Part shown: piece by piece, positions 1 to 6,078 of the stretch
How the letters are laid out: every line of letters starts with the position of its first letter
How positions within the stretch are numbered: the first letter of the stretch is position 1
From: Phyllobacteriaceae bacterium
GTDB taxonomy: Bacteria; Pseudomonadota; Alphaproteobacteria; Rhizobiales; Rhizobiaceae
NCBI GenBank assembly: GCA_024645155.1
Contig: JAHEGF010000142.1
Coordinates: forward strand, 1 to 8,456
Length of the DNA: 8,456 nucleotides
Direction of reading: 5' to 3'
Program-made: the position numbers and the translations under genes
Notes under the pieces: model-generated
What the model was told of the DNA's origin: nothing
Database searches by the model: none
What the model saw: the letters and a program-made list of their open reading frames with translations, nothing else

Positions 1-192
1 ATTTGGGCAAGCGTCGCGTGGCGGATAGGTGAGGATTCCGCATTCGTCGCATTTTTGTGCCGCAAGCTGCCCCTGTGCTGCAGCCGCGCTAAACGAAAGT
101 GCCGTACGGCTTCGTGCTGCAGGTGGCAATGTTGGCGATACCGTACGCTTTTGCGGGTTCTTTTCTGGCGGCCTTGCAAGCGGGTCGGTCAT
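1..192 (-). CDS. DUF35-type zinc-ribbon/OB-fold protein, N-terminal part (cut by window edge)
   Basis: The reading frame starts with ATG at 192 on the minus strand and is still open at position 1, giving 64 codons. After a proline- and arginine-rich stretch (residues 5-30) and an alanine-rich helix-like stretch (31-46) comes the rubredoxin-like zinc ribbon typical of DUF35 proteins: QKCDECG with Cys48 and Cys51, then YPPR and Cys62. The fourth ligand and the OB fold lie outside the window. The start overlaps the stop of the thiolase-fold gene as ATGA, and a GGGAG ribosome site sits about 7 nt upstream. Known for the family: DUF35 proteins form complexes with thiolase-fold enzymes, as in steroid side-chain Ltp2/DUF35 aldolases and acetoacetyl-CoA thiolase/HMG-CoA synthase complexes, where they shape the acyl-CoA site. 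Its place directly behind such an enzyme makes it the likely partner subunit. The family call is firm; the substrate is unknown. Confidence 0.85.
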   Translation of the reverse strand, partial: MTDPLARPPEKNPQKRTVSPTLPPAARSRTALSFSAAAAQGQLAAQKCDECGILTYPPRDACPN

Positions 193-1373
193 GGCTGGTC
201 TCCCGACAGGATTGTTGCAGCCGAACACACACCGCGATCGTAGTTGATCATGCCAAATCCGGAAACGAGACCGATTTTTGCATTCTTGACGGGATTGCCA
301 CGCGCTGATCCGGTCAATTGCCTGACGGCTTCGACGAGGCCAAGATAACCACCGGCAGCGCCGGCCTGCCCGACCGACAGTTGGCCCCCCGAAGTATTGT
401 GCGGAAAGCTGCCGTCATTGGTAAGGCTGTTGGCGCGGACGAATTCCGGTCCCTGACCTTTGGCGCAAAACCCAAGATCCTCGAACTGCATCATGCTGAT
501 CACCGGATAGTCGTCGTAGGTTTGCACGAAATCCACCGCATCGGGCCCGATCCCGGCCATCTGCCACATCTCACCGGCATCCATTGCCCAACCGCCACGC
601 AACTGTATCGGGTCACCGGCGTAAGCGTTATGGCGCTCGATGGTCGACAGTATTGACACCGTGTTCAATCCCAGATCACGGGCGATATCTGAGCGCGTCA
701 CGAGAAAAGCCTCCGCGCCTGCGCAGGGCATGACACAATCAAAGAGGTGGATCGGGTCAGCGATCGGCCGTGCCGCCATGTACTGTTCCAGTGTCAATGG
801 CGATGTCATGAGCGCGTCCGCAAACGTCCGGGCGTTGGCGCGCTGCGCAACACAGATTTTTCCGAAGTCCTCCCGGGTAGCGCCGTATTTCCGCATATAG
901 GCATCTGTCAGGAACGCAAAACTCGCATTGGGACCGCCCGATCCGTAGGGATATGCCGCATCCTGGGCGAAACGGGAGAAAGTCGTCAGCATGGTGCGGA
1001 AGGAATCGACGTTGTTGGCGTCACCGGCAACACAGGCGATGAGGTCAGCGTCACCGCATTGTACCGCGCGTGCGGCGCGGCGCAGCGCAACGACGCCGGA
1101 TGCACCGCCCATTGGGACGTGATCGAGCCACCTCGGGACAATTCCCAAATGCTGTGTCAGGCCCACGGCCGTATCCGGGTGCAGGGAAAAGGATGAAACA
1201 GACAAACCGTCGAGATCGGCGGGCTTGATTCCAGCGCTTTTGGTCAACTGCCTCAGCGCTCGCGCAATCCACCAATGTGCAGAACGCGGAGAATGGCGTT
1301 CATAGGGAATTGTGACCGGTACGGCGACCGAGACACCCTGATAATTCCTGCGCTCGATCGAGCGGCCGCGCAT
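189..1373 (-). CDS. Thiolase-fold (SCP-x/lipid-transfer type) acyl-CoA enzyme without thiolase catalytic residues; probable aldolase or C-C lyase
   Basis: 394 residues, normal full length for SCP-x-type thiolase-like proteins. Family landmarks include SSFSL (60-64), GGASG (89-93), the GDADLIACVAGD strand (107-118), GGPNASFAFL (146-155), ARPIADP (201-207), DCVMPCAGAEA (212-222) and NTSGGQLSVGQAG (326-338). At the usual nucleophile position (C-x-S-G) the protein has Gly90-Ala-Ser-Gly, and the usual GHP histidine is replaced by Gln336. The second cysteine region reads LVSGFGM (369-375), with Val370 where Cys is expected. It is therefore unlikely to be a true thiolase. Relatives such as Ltp2 use tyrosines for retro-aldol cleavage of hydroxyacyl-CoA; Tyr286, Tyr289 (TYDDYP) and Tyr378 are candidates here (inference). 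Its start shares one base with the ligase stop (TGATG), and its end overlaps the DUF35 gene, its probable partner. Generic annotation would be 'acetyl-CoA acetyltransferase' or 'lipid-transfer protein', which may mislead. Confidence 0.85.
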   Translation of the reverse strand: MRGRSIERRNYQGVSVAVPVTIPYERHSPRSAHWWIARALRQLTKSAGIKPADLDGLSVSSFSLHPDTAVGLTQHLGIVPRWLDHVPMGGASGVVALRRAARAVQCGDADLIACVAGDANNVDSFRTMLTTFSRFAQDAAYPYGSGGPNASFAFLTDAYMRKYGATREDFGKICVAQRANARTFADALMTSPLTLEQYMAARPIADPIHLFDCVMPCAGAEAFLVTRSDIARDLGLNTVSILSTIERHNAYAGDPIQLRGGWAMDAGEMWQMAGIGPDAVDFVQTYDDYPVISMMQFEDLGFCAKGQGPEFVRANSLTNDGSFPHNTSGGQLSVGQAGAAGGYLGLVEAVRQLTGSARGNPVKNAKIGLVSGFGMINYDRGVCSAATILSGDQP

Positions 1374-3019
1374 CAGCCGGTTGTCCGCTTTTTCAGATCG
1401 CGAACGTCCAGTGTTCCGGCCTGATTGCGCAATTCTTCAACCCGTTTCCTCAATTCGCCCCTCTGGATCTTGTTGGTCGAAGTCAGCGGTATTTCATCGA
1501 CCAGCGCAATGTAGCCCGGAGCCTTGTAGTAGGCCATCTGGTCCTGGCTCCAGGATAAAAGCTGTTCAGCAAAATCCCGGGGTTCCAATGCGCGACCATC
1601 ACTATTGAGGACAATACAGGCAAAGACCTCGTCACCGCGAACCGGATCCGGCGTGGCAGCCACCGCAACCGTCTCGATCATCGGATGGCGATTGAGGATG
1701 CTCTCCACTTCGACAGCGGCGATATTCTCGCCGGAACGGCGGATCACATTCTTCTTGCGATCAACAAAGACCAGCGTTCCGTCACCGCAACGGCTGACAA
1801 TATCGCCGGTGTGGAACCAGCCGCCGCGCCATGCCTGGCGGGTTGCCTCCTCATCCTTCAGATAACGGTCAAAGAAGCCGAAACGCGGAGATCGCCTGTT
1901 AGAACGTACCAGCAACTCGCCGGGCTCATCGTCCGCACATTCCTCGCCCTCATCGTTTTCAATTCGAACCGCAACTTCTGGTTCCGGTCTGCCAATGTTG
2001 CTGGTGCCAACATGGCGTTCGCCATGGGAACACACCGTAATCCCGCCGCTGCCGGTTTCGGTCATTGCCCAGCCTTCGATCAACGGAAAGCCGAAGCGCT
2101 CCTCGAAAGGGCGGTGCAGCTTCTTGTCAACCCCGGCTCCGAATCCGAAGCGCACGTTATTGTCTGTCTCCACACCTGATTCCGGCGCATTCATGAGCAT
2201 GGCTGGCATTACGCCGAGGTAATGAATGATTGTCGCCTTGCTCTCGCGCACATCCGCCCACCAGGTTTTCGGGTGGAACCGGTCAAGAACCGTCAGCGAT
2301 CCGCCAACCGACACCATTCCCATGGTAGAGCAGGCAAGCGCGTTCATGTGAAACAGCGGCAGTGGCGTCAGCATGCGTTCGCCGTCGAAACTGATGGCGC
2401 AATAGCCACCTGTCTCGCGATACCAGCGCCCGCAATTGAGGAAATAGGTGTTTGTTAGTACACAGCCCTTGGGCATTCCGGTCGTACCCGATGTGTACAA
2501 CAGCGCCGCCTCGTCATCTGCATCACCCGACTGGACGCTTGCCGGACTGTGTGCGGCGGGTATCTGGTCGCCGACACCAATGACTGAAATACCGCTTTCC
2601 GAACCTGCTTGACGAAGCGCGTCATGGCGTTCGGGAATAGCGACCGATAGGCATATTTCCGAATGGCTGCACAAATAGGACAATTCCCCGGCACGCAGAT
2701 CGGGGTTGATCGGTACGATAGATGCGCCAAGGCTGTTGAGCGCCAGCCAGTGTTCAAAAAATGCCGGACGGTTTTCCAGCAATAACCCGACCCTGTGCCC
2801 TTTTCCATAGCCGGCTTCCTTATAGCTGCCGCGCAAATCAGCGACACGCCCTGCCATTTCCCCGTAAGTCGTCACACCGGGTTCAATGCGATAGATCCGC
2901 GCGGTCTCTTCAAGCACGGTAACAAACGGCCGGCCGGGGAATGCATCGGCCGTACGCATAAAAAAGTCGAACACCGTCGCAAAAGTCAGCGGGCTTGGGA
3001 AAGTGTCCATTTTCGTCAC
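1373..3019 (-). CDS. AMP-forming acyl-CoA ligase (ANL superfamily, CaiC/fatty-acyl-CoA synthetase-like)
   Basis: Activates a carboxylic acid to its acyl-adenylate and then to the CoA thioester in the cytoplasm. All core ANL motifs are present in order: the P-loop YTSGTTGMPKG (175-185), GWAMTETG (316-323), WFHTGD (401-406), the hinge region FVDRKKNVIRRSGENI (418-433), and the C-terminal catalytic lysine in NKIQR (Lys517). Length is 548 residues, normal for the family. The longest frame starts with GTG at 3019, whose first four bases form GTGA with the beta-subunit stop; an ATG at 3010 would remove three residues. Neither has a clear Shine-Dalgarno sequence, so coupled translation from the beta subunit is likely. 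Best overall resemblance is to crotonobetaine/carnitine-CoA ligase-like enzymes, but the neighbours (ring-hydroxylating oxygenase, thiolase-fold protein) point to an aromatic or other cyclic acid rather than carnitine. The specificity is not readable. Confidence 0.9.
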   Translation of the reverse strand: MTKMDTFPSPLTFATVFDFFMRTADAFPGRPFVTVLEETARIYRIEPGVTTYGEMAGRVADLRGSYKEAGYGKGHRVGLLLENRPAFFEHWLALNSLGASIVPINPDLRAGELSYLCSHSEICLSVAIPERHDALRQAGSESGISVIGVGDQIPAAHSPASVQSGDADDEAALLYTSGTTGMPKGCVLTNTYFLNCGRWYRETGGYCAISFDGERMLTPLPLFHMNALACSTMGMVSVGGSLTVLDRFHPKTWWADVRESKATIIHYLGVMPAMLMNAPESGVETDNNVRFGFGAGVDKKLHRPFEERFGFPLIEGWAMTETGSGGITVCSHGERHVGTSNIGRPEPEVAVRIENDEGEECADDEPGELLVRSNRRSPRFGFFDRYLKDEEATRQAWRGGWFHTGDIVSRCGDGTLVFVDRKKNVIRRSGENIAAVEVESILNRHPMIETVAVAATPDPVRGDEVFACIVLNSDGRALEPRDFAEQLLSWSQDQMAYYKAPGYIALVDEIPLTSTNKIQRGELRKRVEELRNQAGTLDVRDLKKRTTG

Positions 3020-3495
3020 ACAAACAGTTGGATGTTGCGGTGTGGCGCGTCACAATTGACGATGTCGACACGTTTCTTGCGGATTTTCAACGCTCCGCCG
3101 ATAACTGACAGGGTGTGCCGCGCCCAACCAGCCAGGATAACCTGTTCATCGAAACGCGTCTCGGCATAGTGAAAGGGCGTGTATGTCCGGTACTCGTTGC
3201 CGCCGTGATCGATGCTGTCGATCTGCGGTACTTGCAGGAGATGCTGGCACCGGCTCTTGGGTTTTTGGGAGAATGTGCGCTCGCCTTCCAGCCTTTGCAC
3301 TCGCGTCCGAAGCAGCAATTTGTCCTCATAGAGCAGTGACGTGGTCAAATGCTCCTCCTCCTGGTTCCATTCAAGTGGCATCCAGTAGACACCGTCGTCG
3401 GAAAAAAGGTCCAGCCACTCGGGGAACCTGCGTTCGTCTATCAGGCGAGCCTCTTGCACAATGAAATCGGCGAGTTGCTTCTCGGTCGGTTTCAT
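3016..3495 (-). CDS. Ring-hydroxylating oxygenase beta (small) subunit
   Basis: A 159-residue protein of the SnoaL/NTF2-like fold used by small subunits of alpha-beta Rieske oxygenases; it has a mainly structural role in the hexamer. Family landmarks: an N-terminal helix ending EARLIDERRFPEWLDLF (15-31), DDGVYWMP (33-40), the strand RTRVQRLEGERTFSQKPKSR (63-82), HLLQVP (85-90), and the C-terminal RKKRVDIVNCD (139-149). I chose the ATG at 3495 over an in-frame ATG at 3537. The 3495 start makes the ATGA overlap with the alpha-subunit stop and has GGAGG 7 nt upstream. The 14 extra residues of the longer form are rich in Gly, His and Asp, unlike the family, and are just the alpha gene read in another frame. 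Its end overlaps the ligase start (GTGA). Confidence 0.9.
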   Translation of the reverse strand: MKPTEKQLADFIVQEARLIDERRFPEWLDLFSDDGVYWMPLEWNQEEEHLTTSLLYEDKLLLRTRVQRLEGERTFSQKPKSRCQHLLQVPQIDSIDHGGNEYRTYTPFHYAETRFDEQVILAGWARHTLSVIGGALKIRKKRVDIVNCDAPHRNIQLFV

Positions 3496-4805
3496 GCCGC
3501 ATCCTCCGCCATGGTCATCACCATGAATTTTTCCCATGCGCGAAATTGGTTACGCATCTGTGCCTCCGTGGTGCCATTGTAAACCGCGACCGGATCGTCG
3601 GCTTCGTTCTCATCGTAAAGACGCTGAACATTGACCCATTGCATTGCATTGCTCATCAGACCGGATTGTGCCCGTTCGTACATTTCCAGATCGTCATGCC
3701 CGACTATCGAGGTCGGCGCATTGATGATCCGGTTGTACATCGCGGTTCGCTCAAGAAGCATGTCTGGTGCGCCAACAAGGCGGAAAATCCAGGATTCCAC
3801 CAGTGTTTTGTCGGCTGCCAACGGCCTGAAAAGACGCAGGGACTGGATCGGGCCCTTGATCATCATGTTGGGAAAATAGATCGTGTTATGGCGGTTTTCA
3901 CCGAGGATCTGCTTGGCACGTTCTTCCCCGTATGCTTCTACCATCTGCTCAACGTAGCCAGGTGCAGCCGAATAGTCAGAGTGGATCGAATGATGAACGC
4001 CGGTGTGCCCGTGACCATTATCCCAAGTGCGGATGCCCATGCCCTCGAAAAACTCGTAGGACGACATGAAGGGCAGGATCACTTCGACCGCCATCGGTTT
4101 TGGTCCGTCGCCCGCTTCCTTGTCCCAGATGTCCTTGACGGTTCCGGCCGAGGATTCATGCGCAACCATGGGATGGCAGGTATCGGTCTGGTTTTCGACC
4201 AGCATTTTCCAGTTGCAATGGTGCATGTAGCGCAGCGGGCTACCGACCACTTCGAGGCGTCCCTCCGGTGACCTGTCGATCATGTTGTCGAGGCTGGAAA
4301 GGGAGTCGCCGAAATAGTCCTCGAAGCTGATCCCTTCATCTGCCAGCCGTGCGAAAACAAAGCCACGATAATTGTGAACGTTCCTGACCGGCGTCAGGCC
4401 CTTCGAGGAACAGCTATCCTTGAAGCCGGTGTCTTCGTAACCTTTTTTCAGAGGTATCGCGAGCAGGCTGCCGTCGGTTTTGAATGACCATGCATGGTAA
4501 GGGCAGCGGAAGAATTTTCCGGTGTTGCCATTTGTATCGATGACGACCTGGGTGCCCTTGTGCGGGCAGCGGTTGTACATCAGGCGCACGGTGCCGTCGG
4601 TGTGGCGCGCCATCAACAGTGGTTGATCGCCGATGGCGGTGGCAAAATAGTCGCCCTTGTTCGGGATCTGGCTGTCATGTCCGATATACATCCAGGTGTT
4701 GCGAAACAGGTGTTTCATTTCCAGGTCGAAAATTTCCTGGCTCGTATAGACATCACGGTGAACCTCACCGGGCCGCTGCAGCGCCATTATTTCGTTTCGG
4801 TTCAT
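3492..4805 (-). CDS. Rieske ring-hydroxylating oxygenase alpha (large, catalytic) subunit
   Basis: 437 residues. The N-terminal Rieske domain holds the [2Fe-2S] ligands Cys80 and His82 (CPH) and Cys101 and His104 (CPYH). The catalytic domain has the mononuclear iron motif ENQTDTCHPMVAH (204-216): Asp208 is the likely inter-subunit electron bridge, His211 and His216 are iron ligands, and the third ligand is probably Asp371 or Asp372 in GHDDLE. It uses O2 and electrons from the reductase to hydroxylate a substrate, usually aromatic; whether it acts as a mono- or dioxygenase cannot be told. The start is backed by an exceptionally strong ribosome site (4807-4817). The gene follows the reductase by 22 nt and overlaps the beta subunit by 4 nt, so oxygenase and reductase are clearly one system. 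No dihydrodiol dehydrogenase or ring-cleavage gene lies within the window. Substrate unassigned; ligase and TRAP neighbours suggest a carboxylic acid. Confidence 0.93.
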   Translation of the reverse strand: MNRNEIMALQRPGEVHRDVYTSQEIFDLEMKHLFRNTWMYIGHDSQIPNKGDYFATAIGDQPLLMARHTDGTVRLMYNRCPHKGTQVVIDTNGNTGKFFRCPYHAWSFKTDGSLLAIPLKKGYEDTGFKDSCSSKGLTPVRNVHNYRGFVFARLADEGISFEDYFGDSLSSLDNMIDRSPEGRLEVVGSPLRYMHHCNWKMLVENQTDTCHPMVAHESSAGTVKDIWDKEAGDGPKPMAVEVILPFMSSYEFFEGMGIRTWDNGHGHTGVHHSIHSDYSAAPGYVEQMVEAYGEERAKQILGENRHNTIYFPNMMIKGPIQSLRLFRPLAADKTLVESWIFRLVGAPDMLLERTAMYNRIINAPTSIVGHDDLEMYERAQSGLMSNAMQWVNVQRLYDENEADDPVAVYNGTTEAQMRNQFRAWEKFMVMTMAEDAA

Positions 4806-4806
4806 T

Positions 4807-4817
4807 GGATCACCTCC
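4807..4817 (-). promoter_or_regulatory. Very strong Shine-Dalgarno sequence of the oxygenase alpha gene
   Basis: The mRNA reads GGAGGTGATCC, 11 nt fully complementary to the usual bacterial 16S rRNA 3' end (GGATCACCTCC), with 7 nt from GGAGG to the ATG at 4805. Other genes of this operon have only 4-5 nt matches or none. It fixes the alpha start and suggests high output of the catalytic subunit relative to the reductase. Confidence 0.85.
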
Positions 4818-4827
4818 CCTACTTCTC

Positions 4828-5796
4828 TCACAAATCGAGTACCAGGCGCGGAGATTTCGCGCGCGATACGCAAATCTGCATCACTTTCCCGGATGATCTT
4901 TCATCTTCGGACAAAACCACGTCACGATGGTCCGGAATCCCGGAAATCACCGTAGTCTCGCAAATGCCGCAGTCGCCGCGCTGACAGTCGTAAAGGACAT
5001 CGTGGCCGGCATCCTCGAGCACGTCGATAATCGTCTTGCCGGACGGCACTGTGAAGACTTCGCCGGTCGATGCAAGTTCGACCTCGAATGTATCGCCCTT
5101 CCCTGCCGAAACGGCATTCGTGAACAATTCGAAATGAACTTGTTCATCGGCAAAACCATTTGAACGCGCCATGCTTTTTACAGCCTCGATCATGCCCCTA
5201 GGGCCGCACACATAAATGTGGCTTTCGGGTGATGCCGATCCGATAATCGCCGCAAGATCAATCGCATTGCCGGGTTCGTCGTCATAATAGACCTTCAGGC
5301 GGCTGCCAAGCATCGCATCCAGCCGGTCGAGAAAGGCCAGTGAGCCGCGCGTGCGTCCGGTGTAATGCACACGAAATTCAAATGACCTGGCGGTCAGGCT
5401 AGCAGCCATGGCGGTGATTGGAGTAATACCAATGCCGCCCGCAAGAAATACGGCTGGAGCACTACCTTCATGTAATGGGAAGTCATTTTTCGGAAGGCCT
5501 ACCGTGATCACTTCTCCGGGTTTCAACGAGTGCATATAGGCTGATCCGCCTGTGCTTTCCTCTTCCAGGCGGACTGCAATCCGGAAAAGATCAGAGCCGT
5601 TTTCTGGGGTCGTCGAAACCGTATCGAAGGTGATCAGCGAATAGGCGCGGTCGCCCCCTGCCGGAAGCCGAACCCGTATGTGAGATCCGGGCGTGAACCT
5701 TGGAAGGCTGCCTTTGTCGTGCGGTTGCAAAACAAAGACCTTGATCAGATCGGTTTCCGGTTCGGCCGATTTCACAACCAGTTTCAGGTCAGTCAT
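4828..5796 (-). CDS. FMN/[2Fe-2S] oxidoreductase of the phthalate dioxygenase reductase/VanB type
   Basis: Passes electrons from NAD(P)H through FMN and a plant-type [2Fe-2S] centre to the Rieske oxygenase encoded just downstream. Domain order is flavin, nucleotide, then C-terminal ferredoxin: the flavin-binding RAYSLI (50-55); LAGGIGITPI (118-127) and CGPRGM (197-202) of the NAD-binding domain; and the cluster ligands Cys271, Cys276, Cys279 and Cys309 (C-x4-C-x2-C-x29-C). I chose the ATG at 5796, giving 322 residues, the usual family length, with GGAG 8 nt upstream. The frame stays open to an ATG at 5937, but those 47 extra residues do not resemble the family and overlap a predicted promoter. 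It is the first gene of the leftward operon. No separate ferredoxin gene is needed, since the reductase carries its own. Confidence 0.92.
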   Translation of the reverse strand: MTDLKLVVKSAEPETDLIKVFVLQPHDKGSLPRFTPGSHIRVRLPAGGDRAYSLITFDTVSTTPENGSDLFRIAVRLEEESTGGSAYMHSLKPGEVITVGLPKNDFPLHEGSAPAVFLAGGIGITPITAMAASLTARSFEFRVHYTGRTRGSLAFLDRLDAMLGSRLKVYYDDEPGNAIDLAAIIGSASPESHIYVCGPRGMIEAVKSMARSNGFADEQVHFELFTNAVSAGKGDTFEVELASTGEVFTVPSGKTIIDVLEDAGHDVLYDCQRGDCGICETTVISGIPDHRDVVLSEDERSSGKVMQICVSRAKSPRLVLDL

Positions 5797-5838
5797 CTTC
5801 TTGTCTCCAACCATACCGCGGCAGCGCGGGTCCGAATC

Positions 5839-5885
5839 GCCGGCAGTTTCCGTGTCTGGACCAACTTGCGCCTGCGGAAACCGGC
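5839..5885 (-). other. Possible stem-loop in the leader of the leftward operon
   Basis: In the minus-strand transcript GCCG plus GTTTCCG (5885-5875) can pair with CGGAAAC (5852-5846) and CGGC (5842-5839), an 11-bp stem with a 3-nt bulge (5843-5845) and a 22-nt loop. It would lie about 43 nt upstream of the reductase start and has no T-run, so it is not a standard terminator. It could affect mRNA stability or leader control, or be chance. Confidence 0.35.
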
Positions 5886-5930
5886 CATTGCCACAAACGC
5901 GAAAATCCAGCGGGCTTGTTTTTATATTCC

Positions 5931-5954
5931 ATTTCATATATTCATGTTTGAAAT
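5931..5954. promoter_or_regulatory. AT-rich imperfect dyad in the divergent control region
   Basis: A 24-bp inverted repeat with perfect ATTTCA/TGAAAT ends (5931-5936 and 5949-5954) and 9 of 12 pairs matching overall. It lies over the presumed -10 region of the leftward promoter and is next to the better palindrome at 5959-5976. It may be a second regulator site, or simply reflect the AT-rich promoter. Confidence 0.3.
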
Positions 5955-5966
5955 TAATATTGTCAA
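5935..5966 (-). promoter_or_regulatory. Predicted sigma-70-type promoter of the catabolic operon
   Basis: On the minus strand an exact TTGACA -35 box (5966-5961) lies 17 nt from GAATAT (5943-5938), or 20 nt from the better-matching TATATG (5940-5935). The flanking DNA is the most AT-rich of the window. Transcription would begin near 5930, giving a leader of roughly 130 nt before the reductase start at 5796. The -35 box is convincing; the exact -10 is uncertain. Confidence 0.55.
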
Positions 5967-5976
5967 GTTTGGCAAT
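5959..5976. promoter_or_regulatory. Candidate MarR-family operator over the -35 box
   Basis: ATTGTCAAGTTTGGCAAT is an 18-bp near-palindrome of the form ATTGnCAAnnTTGnCAAT, with 7 of 9 base pairs symmetric. Size and symmetry fit what MarR-family dimers bind. It contains the exact TTGACA -35 box of the leftward promoter, so a bound dimer would block RNA polymerase. It also lies about 100 bp upstream of the MarR gene, so could serve autoregulation. The link to this regulator is inferred from position. Confidence 0.55.
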
Positions 5977-6051
5977 TGCGGAAGCGCGGGTGGTGCCGGA
6001 CCAGTGCAGGCAGTAGGATCAGGCACCTGCAACGACATTACAGGAATTGGA

Positions 6052-6078
6052 ATGGACCGGGACGGTTTGAAAGCATGA
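6052..6078 (+). CDS. Possible 8-residue leader peptide coupled to the MarR gene
   Basis: A mini-frame encodes MDRDGLKA and ends in a TGA that overlaps the MarR start as ATGA (6075-6078). It has AGGA 6 nt before its ATG, arguably a better ribosome site than that of the MarR gene itself. It could couple translation into the regulator gene. At this size, chance is a real possibility, and nothing in the peptide suggests attenuation. Confidence 0.2.
   Translation: MDRDGLKA

Noticed and set aside
1685..2179. Plus-strand open frame of 164 codons opposite the acyl-CoA ligase
   Set aside because: It is antisense to conserved ligase motifs, with no recognisable domain; a shadow frame.
1373..3019. Naming the ligase caiC and reading the locus as carnitine degradation
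   Set aside because: Only general similarity to CaiC-like ligases is visible; the alpha-beta Rieske oxygenase does not look like the carnitine oxygenase CntA, and no other carnitine gene is present.
3496..3537. Longer N-terminus (14 residues) for the oxygenase beta subunit
   Set aside because: It is a reading of the alpha-gene 3' end; the ATG at 3495 has GGAGG 7 nt upstream and the ATGA junction.
3546..4271. Plus-strand open frame of 241 codons opposite the oxygenase alpha gene
   Set aside because: It is entirely antisense to a gene with clear catalytic motifs, shows no recognisable domain and has no credible ribosome site; it is a shadow of GC-rich coding.
5797..5937. Longer N-terminus (47 residues) for the reductase, starting at ATG 5937
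   Set aside because: It does not resemble the family, overlaps the predicted promoter, and the ATG at 5796 has a well-spaced GGAG site and gives the normal family length.
6004..6032. TGCAGG/CCTGCA inverted repeat (6005-6010 and 6026-6031) as a leader structure of the MarR gene
   Set aside because: Only a 6-bp stem with a 15-nt loop and no further support; expected by chance.
5976..6074. Longer N-terminus (33 residues) for the MarR protein, starting at ATG 5976
   Set aside because: The extra residues are basic and unlike MarR N-termini, and that start would sit on the edge of the candidate operator.
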